A model generated the notes under the pieces. It saw only the letters and a program-made list of their open reading frames with translations. It was not told the origin of the DNA and did not search any database. Below, piece after piece: positions 49,975 through 59,691 of a stretch of 64,000 bases of DNA. The stretch is from assembly GCF_002234375.1 (NCBI RefSeq), contig NZ_NMQV01000023.1, positions 1-64,000 of the forward strand, read 5' to 3'. The position numbers were made by a program, and so were the translations under genes. The DNA comes from Pseudomonas fluvialis (GTDB taxonomy: Bacteria > Pseudomonadota > Gammaproteobacteria > Pseudomonadales > Pseudomonadaceae). The stretch's first letter is position 1. Every line of letters begins with the position of its first letter.

Positions 49975-50445
49975 TCAGCCAACCTGGATCGGCGGCAGCT
50001 CCGGCAACTCGATGCTCAGCGCTTCACGCGGTGCCAGTACTTCGGCCTCGCCGTCGACCACCAGTTCGCCGGCCTGATTGCTGACGCGGGTCGCCAGGCG
50101 CACGCGGCCCTTGGCGAGCTTTTCCAGAACCTCAAGCTCCACGGTGAGCTGGTCGCCCAGTTTGACCGGACGGGTGAACTTGAGCTGTTGCCCCAGGTAG
50201 ATGGTCCCCGGGCCGGGCAGTTCGCAGGCAATCGCCGCGCTGATCAACGCGCCGCTGAACATGCCGTGGGCAATACGCTCCTTGAACAGACTGGCCGCAG
50301 CGTATTCCGCATCCAGATGCACCGGGTTGCGGTCGCCGGATACGGCGGCAAACAGCTGGATGTCACGCTCTTCGACGGTTCTCTGCAGGCGGGCCTGCTG
50401 GCCGACTTCAAGGGTATCGTAGGGGAAGTTGCGAACCTGGGTCAT
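49975..50445 (-). CDS. MaoC-like (R)-specific enoyl-CoA hydratase
   Basis: A 156-residue hotdog-fold hydratase, PhaJ-like. The hydratase-2 motif reads FAAVSGDRNPVHLDAEYA, with the catalytic Asp and His. It acts on enoyl-CoA and may feed polyhydroxyalkanoate or fatty-acid pools. GAGGAG is upstream of the ATG at 50445. The frame remains open to 50907 over the neighbouring gene, which is a shadow. Confidence 0.92.
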   Translation of the reverse strand: MTQVRNFPYDTLEVGQQARLQRTVEERDIQLFAAVSGDRNPVHLDAEYAAASLFKERIAHGMFSGALISAAIACELPGPGTIYLGQQLKFTRPVKLGDQLTVELEVLEKLAKGRVRLATRVSNQAGELVVDGEAEVLAPREALSIELPELPPIQVG

Positions 50446-50491
50446 GGGTACTCCTCGACAGGTAAAGAACCCCGCGCGAGCGCGAGGGCAA

Positions 50492-51430
50492 TCAGTGGCA
50501 GCGGGGGTGCTGCAGGGCCAGTTCGATCCAGGCCAGCAGGTCTTCACTGACCTGCTGGCGATTGATTTCGTTGAGCAGTTCGTGACGCGCCTGCTCGTAG
50601 ACATGCAGGCTGACCTGCTGGGCGCCAGCCAGGCGCAGTGCCTCGGCCAGTTCCTGCAGACGGCGGCCCTGGCTGACCGGGTCACACTGGCCGCCGGTGA
50701 CCAGCAGCGGTAATTGTGGATCGATTTGCGCCAGCTGTTCCACCTGGCTGATCTGCAGCAGGCCGCCAAGCAGGTCCAGCCATAGCTGGTTGGTGCAGAG
50801 AAAGCCGCATAGCGGGTCGTCCAGGTAGCGCTGCACTTCGGCAGCATCCCGGCTGAGCCAGTCGAAGGCGCTGTGCCTCGGCTGGCAGGCCTGGTTGAAA
50901 CGTCCAAAGGTCAGCCAGTTGAGTAGCCGGCTGCGCCCGCGGCGTCCCAGGCGCAGGCTTTCCAGGCGTGCGATGCTGCGTGCCGCCAGGTACTTGAGTG
51001 GGCTGGCCTGATAGTTGGAGCCGCTGAGTATGGCGCCCTGCAGGCTGCAGCTGTGCTGCATCAGGTAGGCCATGCCGATGTAGCTGCCCATGCTGTGGCC
51101 GAACAGCAGGATGGGGGTGCGTGGGAACTGCTGGCGAATGTGATGGTTGAGGCAGGCCAGGTCGCCGACCACCTTGTGCCAGCCGTGATGGTCGGCATAG
51201 TGCCCGAGCAGGCCGTGCTGTGCGGTCTGCCCATGGCCGCGCTGGTCGTGGCCGAACAGGCCGATGCCGTGCAGGTTGAGAAAATCGGCGAAGCGCGCAT
51301 AGCGCGCGCTGTGTTCGGCCATGCCGTGGGCCAGCATGAGTACCGCGCGAGGCGCTTGTGCGGGCAACCATTGATTGACATACAGCGAGGTGCCGTCGGT
51401 GGCCTGTAGCCAGAACGAGGAATGCGGCAT
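50492..51430 (-). CDS. Alpha/beta-hydrolase, monoacylglycerol-lipase-like
   Basis: A 312-residue hydrolase. The oxyanion region is LAHGMAEHSARYA, the nucleophile is in FGHSMGS, the acid is in TGGQCDPVS, and the late His is in EQARHELLNE. This fits a Ser-Asp-His lysophospholipase or monoacylglycerol lipase. It lies beside maoC and divergent from fadD, so a role in fatty-acid release is inferred. Confidence 0.9.
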   Translation of the reverse strand: MPHSSFWLQATDGTSLYVNQWLPAQAPRAVLMLAHGMAEHSARYARFADFLNLHGIGLFGHDQRGHGQTAQHGLLGHYADHHGWHKVVGDLACLNHHIRQQFPRTPILLFGHSMGSYIGMAYLMQHSCSLQGAILSGSNYQASPLKYLAARSIARLESLRLGRRGRSRLLNWLTFGRFNQACQPRHSAFDWLSRDAAEVQRYLDDPLCGFLCTNQLWLDLLGGLLQISQVEQLAQIDPQLPLLVTGGQCDPVSQGRRLQELAEALRLAGAQQVSLHVYEQARHELLNEINRQQVSEDLLAWIELALQHPRCH

Positions 51431-51641
51431 GACGGGAGATCCTTTGCCCTGTGACTGGCTGCATTGTGCACCGCCGCATGGCCCGGGCATAGCCTCGGCT
51501 GGCGCGTCAGGGGGAGCCCATGCCGGCTGTGCAGGCCGGACAATTCACGACACGAATCTGCGCGTGCGGCGTATTTGCCTGCTCGGGGCAAGCTGCTAAG
51601 TTCGCCGGGCACCCGTTAAACAGGCCAAGAGGACAACAACA

Positions 51642-53330
51642 ATGCAGGCCGAGTTTTGGAACGACAAGCGCCCGCCGGGCGTGAGCAATACCCTGGACAT
51701 GGGCGACTACCGCTCGGTGGTGGATGTGTTCGAGCGCTCCTGTCAGCGCTTTGCCGAGCGTCCGGCCTTCAGCAACCTGGGCGTGACCCTCAGTTATGCC
51801 GAACTGGATCGGCACGCCGCCGCTTTTGCGGCCTGGTTGCAACAGCATACCGATCTGCAGCCGGGTGACCGTATCGCCGTGCAGATGCCCAACATCCTGC
51901 AGTACCCGATTGCCGTATTCGGTGCCCTGCGTGCCGGTCTGGTAGTGGTCAACACCAACCCGCTGTACACGGCACGGGAAATGAAACACCAGTTCAGCGA
52001 TGCCGGTGTGCGGGCGCTGGTCTATCTGAATGTGTTTGGCCACCTGGTCGAGCAGGTGCTGCCGGACACGCCGATCGAGTACCTGATCGAGGCGCGCATG
52101 GGCGACCTGATGCCGGTCGCCAAGGGCTGGCTGATCAATGCCCTGGTCCGTCATGTCAAAAAGATGGTCACGCCCTATCGCCTGCCGCAGGCGGTGTCCA
52201 TGCGCAAGGTTCTGCGCCAGGGCGATCCGGCCAGCTACCGCACGGTTCCGCTATCCCTCGAAGACCTTGCGGTGCTGCAGTACACCGGTGGCACCACGGG
52301 GGTCGCCAAGGGGGCCATGCTCAGCCACGGCAACCTGGTCGCCAACATGCAGCAGGTGCGCGCTTGTCTGGGGCAGCTGGATGAGCAGGGGCAGCCACTG
52401 CTCCGCGAGGGCGAAGAAGTGATGATTGCGCCCCTGCCGCTCTATCACATCTATGCCTTTACCGCGAACTGCATGTGCATGCTGGTCACCGGCAACCACA
52501 ATGTGCTGATCAGCAATCCGCGGGATATTCCCGGCTTCATTCGCGAGTTGAAAAAGTGGCGCTTCTCGGCCTTGCTCGGCCTTAATACGTTGTTCGTGGC
52601 GCTGATGGATCATCCCGAGTTCAAGGACCTGGACTTCTCTCGCCTGAAGGTCACCAACTCTGGTGGTACGGCGTTGGTCAAGGCCACCGCTGAACGTTGG
52701 CAGCAGATCACCGGCTGCTCGGTGGTGGAGGGTTACGGCCTGACGGAAACCTCGCCGGTTGCCAGCACCAATGCCTACGGGCGTCTGGCGCGCCTGGGGA
52801 GTGTCGGTATTCCGGTGCCTGGTACGGCCTTCAAGGTCATCGACGAGCAGGGTGTGGAGTTGCCGCTGGGCGAGCCGGGCGAGTTGTGCATCCAGGGGCC
52901 GCAGGTCATGCAGGGTTATTGGCAGCGCCCCGAGGCGACTGCCGAGGTGCTTGATGAGCAGGGCTGGCTGAAGACCGGGGATATCGCGGTGATCGACGAG
53001 GACGGGCATGTGCGTATCGTCGATCGCAAGAAGGATCTGGTGATTGTCTCCGGCTTCAATGTCTACCCCAACGAAGTCGAAGAGGTGCTCATGGCCCATC
53101 CGCAAGTGGCCAGCTGCGCGGTAATCGGTGTGCCGGACGAGCGCTCCGGCGAAGCGGTCAAGCTGTTCGTGGTGCCGCGTGATGCGTCGCTGAGCGTGGA
53201 GCAACTGAAGAACTACTGCCGGGAAAACCTGACCGGCTACAAGGTGCCCAAGCACATCGTGTTGCGTGACAGCCTGCCGATGACGCCGGTCGGCAAGATC
53301 CTGCGTCGCGAGCTGCGCGACCTGACCTGA
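51642..53330 (+). CDS. fadD2: Long-chain fatty-acid CoA ligase, upstream copy (FadD2)
   Basis: A 562-residue AMP-forming ligase that activates long-chain fatty acids for beta-oxidation. Motifs are YTGGTTGVAKGAM (phosphate loop), GYGLTETSPVAS, KTGDIAVIDEDG and DRKKDLVIVSGFNVYPNEVEE. AGAGGACAAC is just upstream. In the P. aeruginosa pair, fadD2 lies upstream of fadD1; symbol assigned by that order. Confidence 0.93.
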   Translation: MQAEFWNDKRPPGVSNTLDMGDYRSVVDVFERSCQRFAERPAFSNLGVTLSYAELDRHAAAFAAWLQQHTDLQPGDRIAVQMPNILQYPIAVFGALRAGLVVVNTNPLYTAREMKHQFSDAGVRALVYLNVFGHLVEQVLPDTPIEYLIEARMGDLMPVAKGWLINALVRHVKKMVTPYRLPQAVSMRKVLRQGDPASYRTVPLSLEDLAVLQYTGGTTGVAKGAMLSHGNLVANMQQVRACLGQLDEQGQPLLREGEEVMIAPLPLYHIYAFTANCMCMLVTGNHNVLISNPRDIPGFIRELKKWRFSALLGLNTLFVALMDHPEFKDLDFSRLKVTNSGGTALVKATAERWQQITGCSVVEGYGLTETSPVASTNAYGRLARLGSVGIPVPGTAFKVIDEQGVELPLGEPGELCIQGPQVMQGYWQRPEATAEVLDEQGWLKTGDIAVIDEDGHVRIVDRKKDLVIVSGFNVYPNEVEEVLMAHPQVASCAVIGVPDERSGEAVKLFVVPRDASLSVEQLKNYCRENLTGYKVPKHIVLRDSLPMTPVGKILRRELRDLT

Positions 53331-53638
53331 AAAATCCTCACAAGTGCCAGCCTCCGGCTACACTCACCGGCAGCCGGAGGCCCGGCGCAGACGCTGGCGC
53401 GACCTGCCAGTAGCACCTTCGCAGATGGCGGCCGGAAAATGACTGCAATCAATAGATTGGGTCTATTTAATGACTGCTGAGCCCAGGTTTAGTGCTGGTC
53501 GAGGCCTGGCAAAACTGCTACGCTCGGCGCGCTTTTCTGTCCGGCCGCCCGGCCGGCAGACCCGTTTACATGACTATGACAATAAACAATCGCCCTTGAG
53601 GGCGGTGAAGACCAGCTGTCGTTTAGGAGTGGGCTTGC
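53331..53638. other. Intergenic region between the two fadD genes
   Basis: 308 bases. A perfect 10-bp stem GCCTCCGGCT/AGCCGGAGGC (53350-53381, 12-base loop) lacks a T run, so it is a weak terminator at best. An AT-rich patch at 53441-53475 may include a promoter for the downstream gene. No PsrA-type operator was recognised. Confidence 0.45.
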
Positions 53639-55327
53639 ATGACCGAAAATTTCTGGAAGGACAAGTATCCGGCCGGTATTCCGACGGAAATCAATGCTGA
53701 CCAATATCCAAATATCCAATCGGTTCTGAAAGAGTCCTGCCAGCGCTTCGCCAGCAAGCCCGCTTTCAGCAACATGGGCAAGACCCTCAGCTACAGCGAT
53801 GTGTACGAGCTGTCCGGTGCCTTCGCCGCCTACCTGCAACAACATACCGATTTGCAACCGGGTGATCGCATCGCCGTGCAGTTGCCCAACGTGCTGCAAT
53901 ATCCGGTCGTGGTATTCGGTGCCCTGCGCGCCGGCCTGATCGTGGTCAACACCAACCCGCTGTACACCGCGCGGGAAATGGAGCACCAGTTCAATGACTC
54001 CGGTGCCAAGGCGCTGGTCTGCCTGGCCAACATGGCTCACCTGGCTGAAGAAGTGCTGCCCAAGACTGGCATCAAGCATGTGGTGGTGACCGAAGTCGGC
54101 GACATGCTGCCGCCGCTCAAGCGCCTGCTGGTCAATACCGTGGTCAAGCATGTGAAGAAGATGGTGCCCCCCTACAGCCTGCCGCAGGCCGTCAAGCTCA
54201 CCGCCGCGCTGGCCAAGGGCAAGGGTAAGGCCGTCAAGGAAGCCACTCCGGCCAATCAGGATATCGCCGTACTGCAGTACACCGGCGGTACCACCGGCGT
54301 AGCCAAGGGCGCCATGCTGACCCATCGCAACCTGGTGGCCAACATGCTGCAGGTCAAGTCGCTGATGGGTTCGGAAATGCAGGAAGGCAGCGAAATTCTC
54401 ATCGCGCCGCTGCCGCTATACCACATCTATGCCTTCACCTTCCATTGCATGGCCATGATGCTGGTGGGTGGGCATAACGTACTGATCACCAACCCGCGCG
54501 ATCTGCCGGCGATGATCAAGGATCTGGCTGCCTACCGTTTCACCGGCTTCGTGGGGCTGAACACCCTGTTCGTGGCCCTGTGCAACAACGAAGATTTCCG
54601 CAAGCTGGACTTCTCCAGCCTCAAGGCCACCTTCTCCGGAGGCATGGCGTTGCAGCTGGCTACCGCCGAGCGCTGGCAGGAAGTCACCGGCTGTGCCATT
54701 TGCGAAGGCTTCGGGATGACCGAGACCAGCCCGGTGGTGTCGGTGAATCCTTTCCAGAATATCCAGATCGGCACCATCGGCATTCCGGTGCCTTCGACCC
54801 AGTGCAAGGTCATCGACGACGAGGGCAACGACCTGCCCATGGGCGCGATTGGCGAGCTGTGCGTGAAGGGGCCGCAGGTGATGAAGGGCTACTGGCAGCG
54901 CCAGGAAGCCACCGACGAGATTCTCGATGCCGCAGGCTGGTTGAAAACCGGTGATATCGCGGTGATTCAGGACGATGGTTTCATGCGCATCGTCGATCGC
55001 AAGAAGGACATGATCCTGGTGTCCGGTTTCAATGTGTATCCCAACGAGCTGGAAGACGTGCTGGCCACCCTGCCGGGCGTACTGCAGTGCGCGGCGATTG
55101 GCGTACCGGACGAGAAGTCGGGCGAAGCGATCAAGGTTTTCGTGGTGGTCAAGCCGGGCGAGAGCCTGAGCAAGGAGCAGGTCATGGAGCACATGCGTGC
55201 CAATGTGACCGGCTACAAGGTGCCGCGTTACGTCGAGTTCCGCGAGGTGCTGCCGACCACCAACGTGGGCAAGATTCTGCGTCGCGAGCTGCGTGACGAA
55301 GAGCTGAAGAAGCTCGGCAAGAAGTAA
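53639..55327 (+). CDS. fadD1: Long-chain fatty-acid CoA ligase, downstream copy (FadD1)
   Basis: A 562-residue acyl-CoA synthetase, the same length as the upstream copy and close to it in sequence, with YTGGTTGVAKGAMLTHRN, GFGMTETSPVVS and DRKKDMILVSGFNVYPNELED. TAGGAG precedes the ATG. Codon use is more biased than in the upstream copy, suggesting it is the main one. The pair arose by tandem duplication. Confidence 0.95.
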   Translation: MTENFWKDKYPAGIPTEINADQYPNIQSVLKESCQRFASKPAFSNMGKTLSYSDVYELSGAFAAYLQQHTDLQPGDRIAVQLPNVLQYPVVVFGALRAGLIVVNTNPLYTAREMEHQFNDSGAKALVCLANMAHLAEEVLPKTGIKHVVVTEVGDMLPPLKRLLVNTVVKHVKKMVPPYSLPQAVKLTAALAKGKGKAVKEATPANQDIAVLQYTGGTTGVAKGAMLTHRNLVANMLQVKSLMGSEMQEGSEILIAPLPLYHIYAFTFHCMAMMLVGGHNVLITNPRDLPAMIKDLAAYRFTGFVGLNTLFVALCNNEDFRKLDFSSLKATFSGGMALQLATAERWQEVTGCAICEGFGMTETSPVVSVNPFQNIQIGTIGIPVPSTQCKVIDDEGNDLPMGAIGELCVKGPQVMKGYWQRQEATDEILDAAGWLKTGDIAVIQDDGFMRIVDRKKDMILVSGFNVYPNELEDVLATLPGVLQCAAIGVPDEKSGEAIKVFVVVKPGESLSKEQVMEHMRANVTGYKVPRYVEFREVLPTTNVGKILRRELRDEELKKLGKK

Positions 55328-55349
55328 GCCGAGTCAGCGTGCGTTTGTG

Positions 55350-55382
55350 CAAGGCCCCGCTTCGGCGGGGCCTTGTCGTTTC
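55350..55382. terminator. Terminator after fadD1
   Basis: A CAAGGCCCCGC stem with a TTCG tetraloop and GCGGGGCCTTG return, then TCGTTT. It lies between convergent fadD1 and the HNH gene. Confidence 0.85.
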
Positions 55383-55390
55383 AGGGCTGG

Positions 55391-55735
55391 CTAGGACTTG
55401 CCGAGTAGGCGGGCCAGGTCACCGAGCGCCTTGTAAGTCGCCGTGGCGGGCTTGTCGCTGCCGGGGGTGGCTTCGCGGTAGTACTGCTGATCGGTGTAGC
55501 GCGCATGTTCGTTGTCATGGCAATACAGGCAGAGCAGTTCCCAGTTGGAACCATCGGCTGGGTTGTTGTCATGGTTATGGTCGCGGTGATGCACCGTCAG
55601 TTCGCTGAGGCGCTTGCCGGAAAACTCCCGGGCGCAGCGTCCGCACACATGCGGGTAGAGCTTGAGCGCCAGGCGCCGGTAGCTTTCTTCACGCTCGCGG
55701 CGGTTGGCGGCAATCAGTTCATCAACCTTGCTCAT
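55391..55735 (-). CDS. yajD: YajD-family HNH nuclease
   Basis: A 114-residue protein with a zinc-ribbon HNH motif: CGRC, LTVHHRDHNHDNNPADGSNW, then LCLYCHDNEH. The YajD group is widespread in gammaproteobacteria, with no established role. The gene ends in a Leu/Gly helix. A single-gene unit, 25 bases from pyk. Confidence 0.93.
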   Translation of the reverse strand: MSKVDELIAANRREREESYRRLALKLYPHVCGRCAREFSGKRLSELTVHHRDHNHDNNPADGSNWELLCLYCHDNEHARYTDQQYYREATPGSDKPATATYKALGDLARLLGKS

Positions 55736-55760
55736 GACCTTGTCTCCTGGTGAGCGCCGC

Positions 55761-57212
55761 TCAGGCCAGCGCCTGGCCTACCTGTAACAGCTTGAGGGTA
55801 TTGCTGCCACCAATGGTGTGGTAGCTGTCGCCCTTGGTCAGTATTACCCAGTCACCCGGGTTGACCAGGCCGCGTTGCAGGAGTTCATCGACCGCCGCCT
55901 GGCTGAGGTGCTCCGCGGCAAAGGCGTCGATATCGAAGGGAATGGTGTAGACCCCACGCATCAGCGCCGCACGGGCCTGGGTGGCGCGTTGTGCCGAATA
56001 GGCGAAGATCGGCACGGCGGAGCGGATGCGCGACATGATCAGCGGGGTATAGCCGCTTTCGGTCAGGCAGATGATCGCCTTGACCCCGGGAAAGTGGTTG
56101 GCGGTGTACATCGCGGCCAGGGCGATGCTCTCGTCGCAGCGGCTGAAGGTGTGTCCCAGGCGATGGCTGGAGCGTTGGCTGGTCGGGTGCTTTTCCGCAC
56201 CCAGACAGATGCGTGCCATGGCTTCTACGGCCTGCACGGGATACTGGCCGGCGGCGGTTTCTGCGGAGAGCATGACCGCATCGGTATAGTCGAGCACCGC
56301 ATTGGCCACGTCGGAGACTTCGGCGCGGGTCGGCATCGGACTGGCGATCATCGACTCCATCATCTGCGTGGCGGTGATCACCAGTTTGTTCAGGCGTCGG
56401 GCGTGCTGGATGATCTTCTTCTGGATGCCGACCAGTTCGGCATCGCCGATCTCCACCGCCAGGTCGCCGCGGGCGACCATCACGCCGTCGCTGGCGCGGA
56501 TCAGCTCATCCAGGGTGTGGTCGTCGGCTACCGCCTCGGCACGTTCGATCTTGGCGATCAGCCAGGCATCACTACCGGCTTCCTGCAGCAGCTGGCGGGC
56601 GTAGTGCATGTCGGCGGCATCGCGCGGAAAGGACACCGCCACATAGTCCAGGTGCAGCTCGGCGGCCAGCTGGATGTCGCGTTTGTCCTTGTCGGTCAGC
56701 GCCGGCGCGGTGAGCCCGCCGCCCTTGCGGTTGATGCCCTTGTAGTCGGACAGCGGGCCGCCGATCAGTACCCGGCAGCCCAGTTCGTCGCTACTGACAC
56801 GCTCCACCTGCATTACCACCCGGCCATCGTCGAGCAACAGCTGGTCGCCGACCTGGCAGTCCTTGACCAGGTCGGGATAGTCGATACCTACCACCTGCTG
56901 GGTACCGGCATCGCGCGGGTGACTGATGGAAAAACGGAAGTGATCGCCGGCGGCCAGCTCGATGCGTTTCTCGGCAAAGCGGGCAATGCGGATCTTCGGG
57001 CCCTGCAGGTCGCCCAGCAGAGCCACATGGCGCCCGGCCGCGGCAGCCAGCTCGCGGACCAGACGCGCCCGTTCGCGGTGCTCATCGGCACTGCCGTGGG
57101 AGAAGTTCAGGCGTGCCACATCCAGACCCGCATGGATCAGGGCGTTGAGGGTGGCAGGGGTGTTGCTGGCCGGGCCGAGGGTGGCGACGATCTTGCTGCG
57201 ACGAAGGGTCAT
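55761..57212 (-). CDS. pyk: Pyruvate kinase
   Basis: A 483-residue glycolytic enzyme converting phosphoenolpyruvate and ADP to pyruvate and ATP. Motifs are RLNFSHGS, LIAKIERAEA (catalytic Lys), VMVARGDLAVEIG and ATQMMESM. The start at 57212 (MTLRRSKIVATLGPAS) has GGAG upstream. Size, context with the Usp gene and the P. aeruginosa pykA neighbourhood suggest the PykA isozyme. Confidence 0.96.
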   Translation of the reverse strand: MTLRRSKIVATLGPASNTPATLNALIHAGLDVARLNFSHGSADEHRERARLVRELAAAAGRHVALLGDLQGPKIRIARFAEKRIELAAGDHFRFSISHPRDAGTQQVVGIDYPDLVKDCQVGDQLLLDDGRVVMQVERVSSDELGCRVLIGGPLSDYKGINRKGGGLTAPALTDKDKRDIQLAAELHLDYVAVSFPRDAADMHYARQLLQEAGSDAWLIAKIERAEAVADDHTLDELIRASDGVMVARGDLAVEIGDAELVGIQKKIIQHARRLNKLVITATQMMESMIASPMPTRAEVSDVANAVLDYTDAVMLSAETAAGQYPVQAVEAMARICLGAEKHPTSQRSSHRLGHTFSRCDESIALAAMYTANHFPGVKAIICLTESGYTPLIMSRIRSAVPIFAYSAQRATQARAALMRGVYTIPFDIDAFAAEHLSQAAVDELLQRGLVNPGDWVILTKGDSYHTIGGSNTLKLLQVGQALA

Positions 57213-57308
57213 GCGAGGCTCCAGGTTCAAGAGTGCAGCGAGGCTACACCGAGCTGACTCTGTAGTCATGCCTGGCCTCGCACTACCTCGTCGCCGGGGG
57301 TGCAGCCC

Positions 57309-58217
57309 TCAGGTCTGGCTGGGTTTGAGCACCAGCAGGTCGCAGTGCACGGCCTCGAGGATGCGTTCTGCCGTGTTGCCGAGCAAGGCCCGGTCCAGAT
57401 GGCTGCGCGATACGGCCCCCATCAGCAGCAGGTCGATGCCGCTCTGCTCGACGAACTGGGGAATGCGCTCCTCGGCAAAGCCTTCCAGCAGGTGTTGCTG
57501 GTGGGCCTGCAGCGCATAGGGGGCGAGCAGCTGCTCGAAGGCCTGGCGGTGCTGTTGCGCGCAGCGTTGTGCATAGCCTTCGTAATCAGCGATCAGCTCG
57601 GCATCGAAGACCAGTGTTCGTGGCAGCGGGGCATAACAATGCAGATAGTGGGCTTCCAGGCCGAGACTGGTGGCCAGCTCCTGGCCGGTGCGAATCAGTT
57701 GGTGATCCAGTGCAGCAGGCTTGTCGGCTACATGCATGGGGTCAAGCGCGGCGGCCAGCTTGTGGCCTTGCCATTCGGCACGATGCACCAGCCATAAAGG
57801 CACCGGGCACTTGCGTATCAGCTGCCAGCAGCTGTTGCTGAGGAACAGGCGCTGCAACAGACCATGGTTCTTGCTGGCCTTGAACACCAGGTCCGGCTGG
57901 CGCTCGGCGACGCGGTCGAGCACGGTCTGCTGCACCGACTTGCCCCAGCGGACTTCCACGCTGACATCCAGTCCCTCGGCGCGCAGCGGGGCGGCCAATT
58001 GTTCAGCCCAGGCACGGCGTTGCGTGAGCAGGTCGCTGCGGGCCTGCTCCAGGCGCGTACTATCCAGCCACAAGGCACCTTCCAGGGCTGGGGTGAACTC
58101 GCAGAGCAGCAGGTCAAGGTGGGCCTGACTGTGGCGGGCCAGCCAGGCTGCACGATTGAGTGCCGGTTGGGCTTCCTGAGTAGGGTCGAGCACGACCAGC
58201 AGTTGCTGTAGACGCAT
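57309..58217 (-). CDS. Universal stress protein with two Usp domains
   Basis: A 302-residue protein with tandem UspA folds (about 1-150 and 160-300). The second half carries a GNTAERILEAVHCDLLVL motif resembling the Usp nucleotide-binding G-x-x-A signature. Start at 58217. It lies upstream of pyk (96-base gap), as in P. aeruginosa. Stress role by family only. Confidence 0.9.
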   Translation of the reverse strand: MRLQQLLVVLDPTQEAQPALNRAAWLARHSQAHLDLLLCEFTPALEGALWLDSTRLEQARSDLLTQRRAWAEQLAAPLRAEGLDVSVEVRWGKSVQQTVLDRVAERQPDLVFKASKNHGLLQRLFLSNSCWQLIRKCPVPLWLVHRAEWQGHKLAAALDPMHVADKPAALDHQLIRTGQELATSLGLEAHYLHCYAPLPRTLVFDAELIADYEGYAQRCAQQHRQAFEQLLAPYALQAHQQHLLEGFAEERIPQFVEQSGIDLLLMGAVSRSHLDRALLGNTAERILEAVHCDLLVLKPSQT

Positions 58218-58388
58218 GGCAGGGATTCCTCGCAAAGGCTAGGCCTGTATTGCAGCCTAGCTTGTCCGGCGGCGGCTTGATCTGCGTCACGCTGCGACCA
58301 ATGGCCACGCCATGAGCTGCTGAGACCTGCGCCGCGCTGGAGAAAACGACCCGCCAGCCGATACACTGGCACACGGAGGAACCCTGCC

Positions 58389-58781
58389 ATGCGAATCTTT
58401 TTCCTGCTCGGCCTGTATCTGCTTCTGGCTGGCTGCACCCGGCTGACCGCCAACCACCAGCTGGACGAGGCTTACCGGGCCTATGCCGCCGGCGATTGTG
58501 CCGCGGTGGCACTGGCCCTGTCGCGGGTTGAACGGAGCATTCGTGCGCGCCCCTACCTGCAGCCGGAGGTTTCCCTGTTGCGTGGACAGTGCCTGGAGCG
58601 CCAGCAATTGTTTGTCGACGCCGGGCAGACCTACCAGTTCATCCTCCAGCATTACCCGCGCAGCGAGTATGCCTTCCGCGCCCGTGCGCGCCTGGATACC
58701 TTGCAGCAGCTCGGTCATTGGCCGGCTACGGATGTGCAGGTCAGCACTGCCCGGGATCAGCCCTTGCCGGGCAAACCCTAA
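58389..58781 (+). CDS. TPR-like small lipoprotein
   Basis: A 130-residue protein with lipobox LLAGC (Cys16) and a helical-repeat core (LDEAYRAYAAGDCAAVALALSRVE; LFVDAGQTYQFILQHYPRSEYAFRARARLD). Likely an outer- or inner-membrane lipoprotein that scaffolds other proteins. GGAGGAACC precedes the ATG. Function unknown. Confidence 0.85.
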   Translation: MRIFFLLGLYLLLAGCTRLTANHQLDEAYRAYAAGDCAAVALALSRVERSIRARPYLQPEVSLLRGQCLERQQLFVDAGQTYQFILQHYPRSEYAFRARARLDTLQQLGHWPATDVQVSTARDQPLPGKP

Positions 58782-58802
58782 GCCTTTCAAGGAAACTTCT
58801 GC

Positions 58803-59243
58803 ATGCCAAGGATGTTGATGCTGTGCCTGACTTTTTCCTGCCTCAGCAGCATGAGCGTGGCCCAGGAAATCTATCGCTGGACCGATGCCCAGGGCCGCGT
58901 GCACTTTGGCCAGCGTCCGCAGGCGGCCGACGCCGAGAGAGTGGAGGTGCGTCCGCAGGTGATGGAGCGGGATGCCGCCACCCGTGAGCGTGAGGCACGC
59001 AGCGAGCGGTTTTTCCGGGCCCGCCAGGAAGAACAGCAGCAACAACGCGAGGAGCAGGCCGAACGCCAGCGACAACGCCTGCACGCGTGCCAGCAGATGC
59101 GCCGCGAGCTGGTCCGGATCAGCCAGCCGGGGTTGTTCTTCCGCACGGATCAGCAGGGTGAGCGGCAGTTCTACAGTGATGCGCAGATGGCCAAGGCCCG
59201 GCAGCAATTGCAGGCGCGGGTGGCTGAGCAATGCGGCGACTGA
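58803..59243 (+). CDS. DUF4124-domain protein
   Basis: A 146-residue secreted or periplasmic protein. The signal peptide (about 1-20, ending SVAQ) is followed by EIYRWTDAQGRVHFGQRP, the DUF4124 signature, then a Gln/Glu/Arg-rich helix (about 60-100). No function established. It is 21 bases downstream of the small lipoprotein gene. Confidence 0.87.
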   Translation: MPRMLMLCLTFSCLSSMSVAQEIYRWTDAQGRVHFGQRPQAADAERVEVRPQVMERDAATREREARSERFFRARQEEQQQQREEQAERQRQRLHACQQMRRELVRISQPGLFFRTDQQGERQFYSDAQMAKARQQLQARVAEQCGD

Positions 59244-59326
59244 GGCGATGAAAGGTCGTGTGCTGGATTGGCTGTGATGGCCGGATGCGACCATACTCAG
59301 GGCTCATCCACTAGCGATCTGCCAGC

Positions 59327-59686
59327 ATGCGCCCGCATCGTCGAATCGAACGGCACCAGTTGCCCTACTACCTGAAGGTGTTCAACCGCATCACCGACAG
59401 GCCTATGGGCTATATCGGCAATATTTCCCTGGAAGGGCTGATGCTGATCAGCGAGCTGCCCATGCTGGTGGGTGCGCGCTTCGATATGCGCCTGAAGATC
59501 CCCGGCCATGATGGCCAGTTGCATCTGGTGGATTTCTACGCCACCTGCCAGTGGAGCCGCGAGGATCTCACCCCGGGACATTTCGACTCGGGCTTTGCCC
59601 TGGTCACCGCGCCGGCCGAGTATGTGCAGATGGTCGCAGCGCTGCGTCACTACTTCAGCTTTCGCTGCCTGCCCACCTCGGCCTGA
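59327..59686 (+). CDS. PilZ-domain protein
   Basis: A 119-residue single-domain protein. The c-di-GMP-binding pattern is visible as RRIERHQ near the N terminus followed by GNISLEG (usual form RxxxR and D/NxSxxG). The first motif is close to RxxxR, so binding is likely. It could act as an effector for the cyclases and phosphodiesterases coded elsewhere in the window. Confidence 0.85.
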   Translation: MRPHRRIERHQLPYYLKVFNRITDRPMGYIGNISLEGLMLISELPMLVGARFDMRLKIPGHDGQLHLVDFYATCQWSREDLTPGHFDSGFALVTAPAEYVQMVAALRHYFSFRCLPTSA

Positions 59687-59691
59687 CGCGT

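Noticed and set aside
50446..50907. Apparent N-terminal extension of the MaoC protein
   Set aside because: It lies inside the alpha/beta-hydrolase gene in another frame, and the MaoC start at 50445 has its own GAGGAG.
55818..57257. Open frame of 479 codons opposite pyruvate kinase
   Set aside because: Antisense shadow; the minus strand encodes all pyruvate kinase motifs and the plus-strand product resembles no family.
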